Source: Auanema rhodensis (taxonomy: Eukaryota > Nematoda > Chromadorea > Rhabditida > Rhabditidae). Taken from it: DNA of 64,000 nt. This document shows positions 15,398 to 26,610 of this stretch, one piece after another. The notes under the pieces are model-generated. The model was not told the DNA's origin, ran no database searches, and saw nothing but the letters and a program-made list of their open reading frames with translations. The position numbers and the translations under genes were made by a program. Position 1 is the first letter of the stretch. Every line of letters starts with the position of its first letter. The stretch is from NCBI GenBank assembly GCA_964057225.1, contig OZ059899.1, positions 7,750,001 through 7,814,000 of the forward strand. The letters are read 5' to 3'.

Positions 15398-16575
15398 ATG
15401 ACATTAACAGTTTCAATGGAAGATACGGAGTTATTTCCGAAAGATATGTATTTGAATACTATTCCCGGAAAAATATCATTACAAGTCGAAACTATTCAAC
15501 AGGTGAATATATATTTCCAAAATATTATTATAAAAAAATTAAAGATGAGAAATACATTGTCACGCTTATGGTGGTCTCGTCTTGTGATTGCTGTTCGTGG
15601 ATATGTCATTAACTATGTACAAACGGATGATGCTACTCTTTTCCATTGCGACGATGCTTTTACGGGAATACACAGAACATTAGCAGAAGAAAAATGCGAT
15701 TTAGAAAGAGCTGACCAAGTAAGAAAATAGTAAAATTATTAATCAGAAAAGAATGAAGCTTATTGAGCAATAAATATAAAACGAAAGAAACCGATTTAAG
15801 TAATGAGCAAAGCCTAACTAATTGTTAATTTCAGTTTCTATCAGATTTGAATACAATTCTACATGTTCCTCTCATATCCGAAATATTATTAGCTCTTTCA
15901 TCTGGTAGACCTGTTGAAAATCCATTCTTAACTTCAACGACTCAAAATGCTTTCCAAAGAATATTTGGTCAACCGAATGCTATGACGTACAAGGTTGCGG
16001 AAGGTTAGAATAACAAAGATTGCTGCTGATTTTAGTTTTTGTTCGAGTACTAACAAAAATATTTAAGGCCAAAAATGTGCGTATATTGTGTTCATGCGTG
16101 TTCTCTGTATTCTACAAGAAAGATGGACAGCTGAAAAGGCAAAGAAAAAGGGAATTAGGTTCGAAACTGATCCGGAATGGCAACCTGATGACCGCGTTGT
16201 ACTTTTTCAGCATTTTTTCAAAGGTTCAACAATTATTTAATATGATAAATTAACTCACCCTTGGTTTCCAGGAAATAGAACTTGGGTTTTACTGGATTTT
16301 GATAGATATATTTTATCTCAATGGAAACCAAATGGGGCATCCATCATATTTGGAGACAGTTTCGTAGCCAAAAAGCAGCGTCTTGGTATGAAGTTATGTA
16401 GTTATTGTGGAATGATCGAGCAGCAGGTACGTAATGCCTAAGGCTACGTAATGTTATTTTCAAATATAACATTAAGATGAATCAGTTTCCTAAGCATGAG
16501 AACAAGCAGTTTTGTTCCCCAGAATGTTTAGATGCGTGTATGGGAGCAATTGGACCTACAACTATAAAGATCTGA
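15398..16575 (+). CDS. Unrecognised protein with C-terminal FCS-like zinc knuckle
   Basis: I do not recognise this family. Six or seven exons give about 310-325 residues. The ATG at 15398 follows ATATTTCAG by six bases. Conserved-looking blocks are DTELFPKDMYLNTIPG, YVQTDDATLFHCDDAFTG, LSDLNTILHVPLISEILLAL, FRIFGQ-like text (QRIFGQPNAMTYKV), RVVLFQHFFKGNRTWVLLDF and GASIIFGDSF. The C-terminus has C-x2-C (LCSYCGMIEQQ), fourteen or so residues, then FCSPECLDAC. This C-x2-C/F-C-S-x2-C layout resembles FCS or MYM-type zinc-binding knuckles and suggests metal, nucleic acid or protein binding. The stop TGA is at 16573-16575. A 42-bp segment (15503-15544) is bounded by GT and AG but also reads open in frame, so both spliced and retained forms would be coding. 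Confidence 0.75.
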
Positions 16576-18110
16576 AACATGTCATGATAATCTTTTATTA
16601 ATAAAACAGAAATATGTACATTTATATGCAACAAAAAGGATGATACTCAATGTGACAAAGACGTTAAAAGTTGAACCGTTTAGTCATGCCGAGGGTAGAA
16701 AAGCAGCAATTCAATAAACCTAGGTGTACGTAGGTGATACATCTAGCATATGCTCTTAAATGAGAACGATAACGAAAAAACCATCTAAAACGAACATTGA
16801 ACTCTAGAATGGAACAGTATTCGTTTCACTTTTCGCACCTATTATATCTCACGATTTATGTTATTATATATGAAATGTTCTACAAAGACTTGACATGATT
16901 ACCCTTTGATGGTGAGCGGATGTTCAAGACTGTGGACTCCACAGCACAGAAAACCAGTTGTTTTCTAACAACCAACTTTCTTGTTGATTTATGACCTTTA
17001 TGAGAATCAGCATTATTCAGGATTTAATGACCTATCCTCTTTGTCATTAACAGCACCATTCCAATAGAGAAACTCTATCTTCTCAATTTTAGTGGATTTT
17101 TCATTTTTACTGTAGAAATGATTATTTTCCTGTTAATGGTCTCACCACGATTTTTTAACTTTTAAATTATTGTTCTTACATTCGCTCAAAGGCTCTAACG
17201 GAAATATATTATTATACAGCCATCAAATTTTGTTTAAATTTGTCAAGCTGTTCATTATTAAATGTCATTACTTGGTAGAACTGGCTGTATTTATGGCAAT
17301 TCGAAATGATTTAAATACAAAAAAAACCAATTTTTCAATAAGTTTTAACTGGTGCTAAATTTGACTGAGATTTCTCACGAATGATGGCTTCATTGCATCT
17401 CAGTTATCAGTTTAGTTTCATGTCGGAATAGACAGTTTTGAAATGATGATGTATATATATATATATGCGATTGAAAGTTTAGTGTCTACATGGCGAACAA
17501 ATCGAATATGTGATTATTTCCATTTCTAGTTCTTTAGTAATCTCATTGCATATATTGAAGTATTTTCATGTTTCTTCATTATTTTTCTCTACATTAACTG
17601 GTTTCAACTGATATGAGTTAGTTTTAACTTAAAAAAAGGGTAAAAAGTTAGTACTTTCGTTTCACCTATTGTGAACTACTTTCTTTTTTCATATCAAAGC
17701 GTGATAGGTAAATGGGCTTCTTCCTTATCAGTGAATTGGATTATTTGGAACTTTTGTTTTCTTAACCTGCTTTGAGAATAGAGGGAACATATATTTCGCA
17801 ACTCTCCTTTGATTCGGTCGATAGTCATCGTCTTTCAATTTTGTTCGTTTGGGATATAGTCGATATCGACCAACCGCTCTCTTATACTTTTTAAATCTAA
17901 AATGATCATTTTTTCATTTTATTTTATGTTTGGTTGGTAGTAGACTGAAACTTTTATTAAACGATTGAAGACTGTTCTTCTACTTATCTACTATTAATTG
18001 CTAACTTAATTCTAATAACTATCAGGTATTTAAAAATTTGTTTTTATGCAATTCTAATTATACCGTCTGGCTACTATTGAACTCATCTAAAGTTAGTCAT
18101 TTCAGTTCCA
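16576..18110. other. Gene-free interval (1.5 kb)
   Basis: AT-rich sequence with a short (TA)n run at about 17451-17466. I see no exon with convincing codon content. An acceptor-like AGTCATTTCAG ends six bases before the formin start codon at 18111. Confidence 0.5.
17451..17466. repeat. (TA)n microsatellite
   Basis: Eight uninterrupted TA dinucleotides in the gene-free interval. Confidence 0.8.
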
Positions 18111-21100
18111 ATGGGGAGGCGAAAAGCAAAAAGAAATGCACAAACCCGAAGAAAAAATAATGAAAATGTAATTATACTACAAATAACAAATAGTTTTTGT
18201 CTTGATATAGAGAGAAAAGTCGCCTACAGAGATACGTGTGTCGAATGTAGATGGTACAGCTTTAATTTCTTCTCCCCCCTCGCCTTATGCCCCGTCTGGT
18301 TCAAAGTGTAAGTTAAAGTCGATGTTGGATAGCTAAAATACTTTTGTAGTGGTTCAAACCATCAAGAGGGGTGTGGATGTAGTCATGGGACATTTTATTC
18401 AAAAAAAAGGAGTCTCGGATAATTTCTTTGAAACAGATCATGAGGTAATCTTCAAAGTGAGAATTCGTGAACTATTTCCTTGTAGAGTCCAACTAGTTTA
18501 TATCGTACAGCATCTGCTCTTTCTCCAACAACCAGAGAAATGTCTGAAAGTTTCTTAAGTAGTAAAAGCAAATCGGCTCGGAAACGCCAACGTCGTAAAA
18601 TTAGGAGGCTTTTGGATAATGACAGTTCAGATGGAGTATGTTTTTTCCAGTTTGTTTGAAATATTCATATTTTTAGGTTTATATCACGTGTAGGAAGGCA
18701 CCTTTTAGGAACTTAGATTTATACTCTTGTAGTCCTTATATTACGCCTGATATAAACGGAGAGCTGGACTCTTCTATGGCAGTATGTTTTAGTTTAGTTT
18801 AATGGTTAATTGTTTATCTATAGAAGCCTGTTTTCTCTGGCTTACCTCACATTATTCATGAGCTAGCTAATGACAATCTGACAGATGAGCATCGGTCAGA
18901 ATGCATGCGGCTCTTGAACGATATGATAGAATCTCAAGTGAAATACATGGATCGTACTGGTTTTAGGCGAGATATAGTTGGTATGCTTTTAGTTTCAATT
19001 ATCAACATTGTGGTTTTGCATTGATCAGATGCCGGAATTATTGATGCACTACAGAAATTTGATCGTTCTGATTATCATATCTGGCCTCTTCTAAAAAAGC
19101 AAGTTGATCGGTTTATCGAGACAGCTACTAATGATAACATCCAAGGTATTTATAAATTATTGTTTTGGAATTCTATAATTTAATAAGGTCCCGCTGACTG
19201 TACTCGTGGTGTCGTTGATTTGCTATGGGTTCTTCTATGTGAGCATAAAGATCAGTATGAAGAAATTGTATATATTAAAGATGAAGTTCGCTTAATTTTT
19301 TTTAACAGTTTGGATTTCTACAAACTCTCGTACAAATCGATGGAAAGACGAAGATGTTCTGGAAAGCTGCTTCTAACTTGATAGGCACTGTTAATACCGA
19401 CGTCGGAATTAATGGTATTTGTTGTTGTTGTTTTTCTTCAAAGTCTTATTTTTTAGAGTTATCAAAAGCTAGACTATCAAGAAAAGATAGCTTTTCACAA
19501 ATTGAAGTTCAATTAAATGAATTACCTGCCATGAACAATCAATTAAATGCAACTAATATATGTGTTCTACCTGATCCTGATGAACATGTGCAGGCATTAT
19601 CTATTCATTTACTTTCATCAACATATTTCTCAGATATTAACTGGTATTGACAGTAGTGACCTTGGTCAAACTATTGCGAAATCTGAACCCAGGTTGCAAA
19701 CAGAAAATTCTCCATTGCCTCAATCCAAATATCGTGTAAGGTGAGGCACATTTATTTTATGAATAAGTAAATTTCCTTCGATGCTCAGGACAGTATCTCC
19801 TGAACGAGATCATAAGATTGTTATGACTTCATGTGAGCCCGATGTTTTGAAGGACGATGATAACAAAGGTGGGATAAACTCTTTTCATTTTTAAAATGAG
19901 AAAAGCTAAAAATGCTTTGGGTCAGGTCATTTAAAAAAATCTGTAATTTGCTATTACGCTATACATAAAAGTTGTATTTTGAGTCAACTTCCTCTATTTA
20001 CCTATGGTTGAGTACAGCAATTCTTTTCTTTCTAAAAACGCGATTACATTAGCGTAAATAAAAGTAATGCCGAAAAAAGGAATTCCACACTGTGAAGAAT
20101 TGTTCTTAATCATTCATCACATGACTTCATATTCAAATCTGTCACGCCAATATCTATAAAATGAGATATATTTCAGAGAATATTCCTGATACGGTTTGCT
20201 CTATGCTGGATAGTCTTCTGGTTAAGAAGGAGAGTTTACCAATGAAAAGTGACAATGGATCCGTGAAGAAAAGAAAAACTAGTAGAGGTAACTTTCCTGA
20301 AAATTGTTTTCCAGATCTAATTAATGTTTTAGCGATGCAGCGTCGTGAGCAAATGTCTTCCAATCTTGCGGATGATCCAAATCAAAAGTTAGAACGTGAA
20401 CATATTCCTAGAATTCCTGATCAACCAACAATTGCTTCTCTTGCGCGATCTGTTGGCGGTAGCTCAAAAACCGATAGTTATTCATCCCGAAGACAATCAA
20501 CCAAAACAACCAATTCTGCTTCTTTAAAAAGTGGAAAATCTTCGCAGAATATTTCTAATTCAGCTGAATCACCCATAATTGCGTGTGCTCCTTCTATAAG
20601 TTCGTGTGCGCCATCACCTCCACCAATAATAGAAACATTACTTCGAAAACCGTCAGAAATTAGTGAGCAGATTACCGTATTTATATTTCTAAATTTCATA
20701 ATTTTCAGTCGCTTCTGTTACTGAACACAATGAAGCGTTCATTGATTTAGATAGTTCTGTGGTTGATATGAATCAATCTATATTAAAAATGGAGGAGTGT
20801 GTACCTTCGGTTTTATCTGCTTCGAATTTTGACACAGATGATGTTAAAACTTCAATTCCTCCTCCACCCCCTTTACCTCATAATCTGCTATTGTTATCAA
20901 ATACTTTGTCAACCCAAGCAATTACTCCAAACTCTAGTGGACTGTTGTCACCTGTTGGATTATTAGGTTCTGAAGCAGTTTCACCAGCTACTGTCGAGCT
21001 AACAACATCTGTACCGGGCCCTACTCCGTCATCCAATTTAATTAAGAATATATCTCCAGCCCCTCCACTCCCAGCTGACGATGGTGTTAATCCTACGATG

Positions 21101-23447
21101 AATATTTCCGTTGGACCTAGTGCCCCTCCGCCTCCTCCTCCTCCTCCTCCTCCTCCTACTCACCTTTTCAGTCGAGGTGGCGGGTCTTGTCCACCCCCTG
21201 CTCCTCCACCTCCACCAGCACATCTTTTCGGTGGACCGGGAGGACCCCCTGCTCCTCCACCCCCACCAGCGCATCTTTTCGGTGGACCGGTAGGACCTCC
21301 TGCTCCTCCACCCCCACCTTCAAATCTTTTCGGTGGATCAGGAGGACCTCCTGCTCCTCCACCCCCACCTGCACATCTTTTCGGTGGATCGGGAGGACCT
21401 CCTGCTCCTCCACCCCCACCTTCACATCTTTTCGGTGGATCGGGAGGACCTCCTATTCCTCCACCACCACCTGCACATCTTTTCGGTGGACCGGGAGGAC
21501 CTCCTGCTCCTCCACCACCTACAAATCTCTACAGTGGACCCGGTGGTCCTCCTCCTCCCCCACCCCCTATGAACCTCTTCAGTGGACCTGGAGGACTTCC
21601 ACCTCCACCACCCCATCTCTTAAAGGGATCTCATTCGTTGTATTCCAGCAGAAGTTAGATTTATATTCATTACCTTACAAAAATTTTTTTTGTAGTAGCG
21701 CCACCAATATGTCAAGAATCCTATCCAAAAAGCAGAAAAACTGCGGTCCTTCGTTGGGATTCTGTTAACCAGCATGCTGTTAGCGGTTTGGATGCAACAT
21801 TTATTTTCCTGATTCCATTATTAATTTACAGCCGGCCCAACTGTTTGGAGCTTGTATTCCAAACCTGAGTCAAATAAGGAAGAACGTGAAGAGGTTTAAA
21901 CCGAACTTATTGTTTTTACTGTATTCCTTCTCAGATTGAAAAAGCATTGGAACAAGTCGTTGCCACCCCTAGGATATTACGGGCTCCTAAAGCAGAAAAG
22001 AAAAAAGAGCCAACTGGCCCTCGACTTGGACAAAGCAGAGCGATGGCGCTAGAAATTTGTTTAGCAAAGTATTTTCACTGACATAAATTTTGCTGATATT
22101 ATGCTCTTAGGGCACGGCCTCGAACTGTTCTCGATTTAATCCACCTCATTGAATCAAATGAAACAGATAAAATTTCCAATGATCTAATGACTGGTCTTTC
22201 AAACGCTTACCCTGTTCAGGAAGAGGTACAATTACCATTGGAACCAAATGAGCCAAAACTATTTTTTTCATTCACAGACTTCAATGTTTAAAAATGTTGA
22301 GAGATCTGTAGTTACCCGCCAGTGCGAAGAACTGTGCTGGGAAGTGGCAAGAAGACCAACTCTGAAATCTCGTTTGGAGTTAGCAATAGCAAAAGGAAAT
22401 ATAATTGGAGAGGTTGGTTGGTTACAGAATTATGAATATTCTTATTCATGTCAAGATTGATGCTCACAAAACAAGTGTGGAGTCCCTTCTAAAGGCTTGT
22501 GTCAGCATGCGGCATGAAGTAATAAATAAGATGCTATATAAAAGTTTGCAATATGGCAACTTTATTAATCAGGTTTTTTTTATGATTACTATTGTTTAAA
22601 CTACTATTTTTCAGGGTAGTAATATTCCGTATGCTGCTGGCTTCAAAATTAAGTCTCTTCAGGATATATTAACATTAAAGGGAAAGGTTGGTCAAACTTT
22701 AGATCCTTTTCTGTTAACAACCCGCTTAATTGTATATTCATTGATTAATTTGTTGGAAATTATAGGGCGAAAATAGTAGCTGGACTTTAGTTGATCATTT
22801 GGCAAGATATTTGGATATATCTGCTGATGATGTGGAAGAAACGAAATCAAATTTACAGCTGTTTAGGTTTATTAAATATTGTTAATTTTTCAAATAATCA
22901 TATTTGTAGGAGTTATAAAATCAGTGAAGTATCATCTGCAGTTGACGAATTGAACAGAACTGTTAGTAAACTGAAGAGAATGATGTTGGGATGTGAAGAT
23001 GAAGAGTTGGAAAAATATTATGAACCGTTCTTTAATGTGAATTTTTTCTTTTATTTTTTTGTTATAACTATTTTCTAGACCGTTGAAGAAAATGTACAAA
23101 AACTATTGAATGATATTGAAAAACTGTTATCTCTGGAAGATGAATTGAGAACGTACTTTTGTGCCAACAAAGCTGATAGCGTAGAAGAACTTGGGCTAGT
23201 ACTTTTCAATGCTCTTAATCTATTTGTCAATTCGAAGAGAAAGGTAAGGGTTTAGTGAGATTTTTTCATTTTTTGAACAAAATCGTATTGTTAGGTCTTA
23301 GCTACAAAGCAACAATCTGCAATAAATAAAGATTCTAAAACTCCGACGCTCCTACGAGGAACACCAAAACGACGTGGAGACTCTGATGATAATCGTCGGT
23401 TATCCTCTGTGGAATTATGTAATTTATTTATGAAAGCTCAGGAATAA
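18111..23447 (+). CDS. Formin (FH1-FH2 actin nucleator)
   Basis: Formins nucleate and elongate unbranched actin filaments; FH1 recruits profilin-actin and FH2 caps the barbed end as a dimer. The ATG at 18111 (TTTCAG TTCC ATG) begins a basic stretch, MGRRKAKRNAQTRRKNNEN. An N-terminal GBD/DID-like helical region follows (GFRRDIVDAGIIDALQKFD, CTRGVVDLLWVLLCEH), with KMFWKAASNLIGTV further on. The FH1 at about 20850-21640 carries poly-Pro tracts and eight 16-17-residue repeats. FH2 starts near TAVLRWDSVNQ and has PRILRAPKAEKK, GQSRAMALEICLA, NVERSVVTRQCEELCWEVAR, the hallmark QYGNFINQGSNIPYAAGFK-type block and IKSLQDILTLKGK. The C-terminus ends VELCNLFMKAQE, with the stop at 23445-23447 and AATAAA eight bases later. 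There are more than 20 exons. The exact formin subfamily is not clear to me; an N-terminal DID suggests an autoinhibited, Rho-type or INF-like protein. Confidence 0.93.
21194..21595 (+). repeat. 51-bp coding minisatellite in the formin FH1 region
   Basis: Eight tandem units: six of 51 bp encoding a 17-residue unit (consensus PPAPPPPPAHLFGGPGG) and two of 48 bp that are more diverged (TNLYSGPGG, MNLFSGPGG). Unit starts are at 21194, 21245, 21296, 21347, 21398, 21449, 21500 and 21548. The first six are nearly identical at the DNA level, which implies recent expansion. Each unit supplies one PPPPP profilin-type site separated by a His-Leu-Phe-Gly-Gly spacer. Confidence 0.95.
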
Positions 23448-23577
23448 TATAGATAATAAATAAACCAATATTGGGATTCAAAATATTCATCATAGATCTC
23501 TCTGCTTGATGTGCCTTTCTGATTCTTTTCCGTTTATTTGAAGGTGGTTGTAATATCATGTTTTAACTAACGATGCC

Positions 23578-23894
23578 TTAGAGTACTTTGCATTTTGAAT
23601 ACAGCCAGTCCAAGCCAATTTTTGGAGTATCTTTCATAATAAGATGTATTTGCATGATATGTTCTTTTTTTGTAATCTTAATAAGAATTTTGGCTTCTAA
23701 TTCTTTGCTGTATGTTTCGATTTCATCTAAGTTCGTTGGGAAGCACATAGTTGGGTTGAGCATTTCCGGTGTCTTTGGACAGACACGCAATCGAGCAAGC
23801 TGAACAACAGACTCATTAGTCTGGAAAGTCAGCAAATCAAGTCAGCTTCAACTTCTGTATTGCTAATTTTGAGAGAGTTTTTCGTTTTAGCCAT
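23578..23894 (-). CDS. Small unrecognised protein, about 95 residues
   Basis: On the minus strand an ATG at 23892-23894 gives MAKTKNSLKISNTE. If the 32-bp segment 23821-23852 (GTTGAAG...TTTCCAG) is removed, the frame continues without a stop through TNESVVQLARLRVCPKTPEM, LDEIETYSKELEAKIL and DTPKIGLDWLYSKCKVL to the TAA at 23578-23580. Without that splice the ATG frame ends at a TGA in the putative intron. A 32-bp intron would be shorter than any other in the window, so either the intron is real and minimal or the gene starts elsewhere. Codon content is varied and protein-like. The gene lies antisense between the formin and the next plus-strand gene. I do not recognise it. Confidence 0.5.
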
Positions 23895-23990
23895 GATACT
23901 TTAGCTGTCTTTTTCTGGGATATATTACTTTATCCCTACTCAGGTGTCACTTTTGTTATATTACTTTTTCACAATATAATTTAAAGAATT

Positions 23991-26421
23991 ATGAAGGACT
24001 CTTTAACTTCTCCAACAATAAGATCAGGAAATGTGCTTGCTTTGCTCAACACTCTTTATACATCTGGGTTTGGTATGGCTACTCCTAGTGTGCCTATATT
24101 GCCTGGTAACAAATATTTGGTATTGGTGGAAGTAAACCTCATTTTCAGGAAGAACAATGCACACTTTATATGCTGTTTCGTTTCTTATATGTTTCGGAAA
24201 TTCATGCTCTGATTGGATGCATGTTTGGGCCACATTACAAGTGTTTTTTTCTAGTATTATTTTTATTCTCATTCCTATTTAGGGGCATGTAACTTCTTTT
24301 CCCGTAGAACCATGGCTCGCAATAATTTTAGTTGTAATAGCAGTGTGTGGATCCATGCTTACTTGGCTTCTTATAGTATCGCTTCCAATAGTTAATTAAA
24401 CTTAAAAATTCACATTACCAGGTTTTATGTGTTGAAAACGCATTTGCTCATCGACTTGATATTACACCTTATCGTAGTGGCTTGTCATTAATTATAGAAA
24501 ACTTGATTGAATGGATTCAAGTAGATCGCTTTTTTTTTTAAATTTATCCTTCAGCTTTTATAGGCGTTTAATAATTTTCGGGTTGTGTTTTTGGTCATGA
24601 TGCTTCATGATGCACCTATGAGTATTGTAAATTATTTTTTCATTGCTCCCTGTCGATGTGCCGGCCCCACTGTAAGGTTTAGAAGCTCAGATGATTTTCC
24701 AACCATATATATAGATTGCTCCTTGGACACTTTTTCTTTCGTCGTCTATGACTATTACATCTTTGATTTGGAGATTAACTATGCTACATTTTGCATATAG
24801 GCATACTATAATCCATACTTTTAAAAAGTCATATCTTGCTTTAAGGAGAATGTTGTGCCCTTTGAGAAAAACATCAGTGGTAGCTCTGCAGCGCATGCCT
24901 ACTCCAGCTGAGCATTTATCAATGGCTATTGATACAAGGTATGAATATATTCTTCTTCTATTAAATTAACGTCTTTAAAGCAATGGAGCTCGAATTGGAG
25001 AATTTGATGAGTGTTGGCCAATTCGGTGGGCAAGGCTACATGTGTACGGTGCAGATGCCTCTGAGGAAGATAGTTTATACACTAGAGTTTGTTAACCATT
25101 TTTGTTCATTGTGAAAATATAATATAGTGTTGTGGAACTTCCAAATTTTTCATTAGGACTGATCACCTACCATCCATTTTAACGCTGCCTGTCATTTCTC
25201 ACTGTGCCACTTTCGCATTGATGGTTATATTGCTCTTTATAAAGTTATAGTTTCCAACTTTATTTTCAGATAGCTTATACCATATACCGTATCATACAGT
25301 TTGTCATATGCTTGTTCCTAACTATATTAGGATATTTATTTCTTTTAATTACTTGCTGTATACCATATTGCTATCACTACAGTTGTCGACGAAACAGTTT
25401 TTTTCATCGTCATAAATGTGCCAGATCATTCATACGGTTAGAAATATCATTTTGAATATATTTTTATTCATCTTTTAGATATATATCGTATACTTTTCAT
25501 TATTGTGTTTTTATCGCTTCACTTCTCATTTCATTTGCACTTATTATGCTTAATGTTGCTCTAATATCGTCCGTTCATGTTTTGGGATCAAATGCATTAA
25601 CGCCTGAAATCGACAGGGTAACGTTGAAAAATTAAAATAGAATAGTATCTTATAAATTATAGGTTTGTGTTACTATCGTTCCGTCCACTAACACCATTCA
25701 TGTCACCGTGCGCCCAGAGCCATTATGGAAATCGGAACCCTTGCAAAACATTATTAATAAGTTAAACAAGCAAATTTTCTATTTTATATAATTTCATCTT
25801 ACAGTGACTTCAAATCAGATGATGATAATACCACTACATATTGCAAACCCTTGTATGAAGATGGAGGATTGGGAATAGGACTGAAGCGCAAAGCAGCAGG
25901 ACCTTGGCAAGCTCGACGAACTGTTCATCAAGAACTTCTGGTTTTTCTTTATTTCACTATTCTGTTCAGAATATATATGCAGGCTGTAACAACTCAAGTT
26001 TTGCTTGTTAATCCAGGCCCGGAGGAAGGATATTTAGAATTATTATATGATTATGCTGTCCTCCAAAAAAAAATCGGATATGAAACGCCTTTATGTCTTC
26101 GAAATAATATGACTCAATGGTACTCGATTTGCTCAATTTAGTAAAAAATAAAATTTTATTTAGGAACCTGAAAGTGAATGAACAACCCTTACCGTTCCCA
26201 TATTTCTTCGGATGTCGAAAAAAATGGATGTATGATTAACGTAATAGCTTGAGATTTTAAATTAAGTCTTCAGATTTAACAAATCAAATTTAATTGAATG
26301 CCTCGGTACGGATGAAACCACAGTTAGTCCACCTCGCCCACCTGATGGATGGAAACGACCATCCTGGCTACGAACTCGAAAGCCAAAAACAACAACAACT
26401 GCACAACATGACTATTTCTAA
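23991..26421 (+). CDS. Multi-pass membrane protein of unknown family
   Basis: About fifteen exons join cleanly with introns of 41-49 bp to give roughly 610 residues. The ATG at 23991 begins MKDSLTSPTIRSGNVLALLN. Hydrophobic segments include PWLAIILVVIAVCGSMLTWL, FRVVFLVMMLHDAPMSIVNY, APWTLFLSSSMTITSLIW, IIQFVICLFLTILGYLFLLI and YCVFIASLLISFALIMLNVA, so at least five or six membrane passes. Between them are conserved-looking polar loops: RLDITPYRSGLSLIIENLIE, PCRCAGPT, ECWPIRWARLHVYG. After the last segment there is a large hydrophilic part with DGGLGIGLKRKAAGPWQARR, LLYDYAVLQKKIGYETPLC and FPYFFGCRKKW, ending TTTTAQHDYF at 26419-26421. The join at 25087 is needed to avoid an early TAA at 25093; it removes a 41-bp intron and keeps phase. 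I do not recognise the family; transporter, channel-like or scaffold roles are all open. Confidence 0.78.
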
Positions 26422-26610
26422 TTCAAAATATTTAAACGCTTGTCATAAAATGGCATTATATAAAATAATGTCGATGTTTATGTTTATATTTCTTGCACAA
26501 TACAGATAGATCAAAAATATTAATAATATAGTTTGAACAAAACACTTATTATAATTTATAATGAGCGAGAAAAAAATAAACAGTTTTGAAAAGACGGATG
26601 TAAAAATCAC

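Noticed and set aside
21038-21768. Long open frames in other frames and on the minus strand over the formin FH1 region
   Set aside because: They are shadows of the in-phase 51-bp repeat; the spliced formin frame is continuous with FH2.
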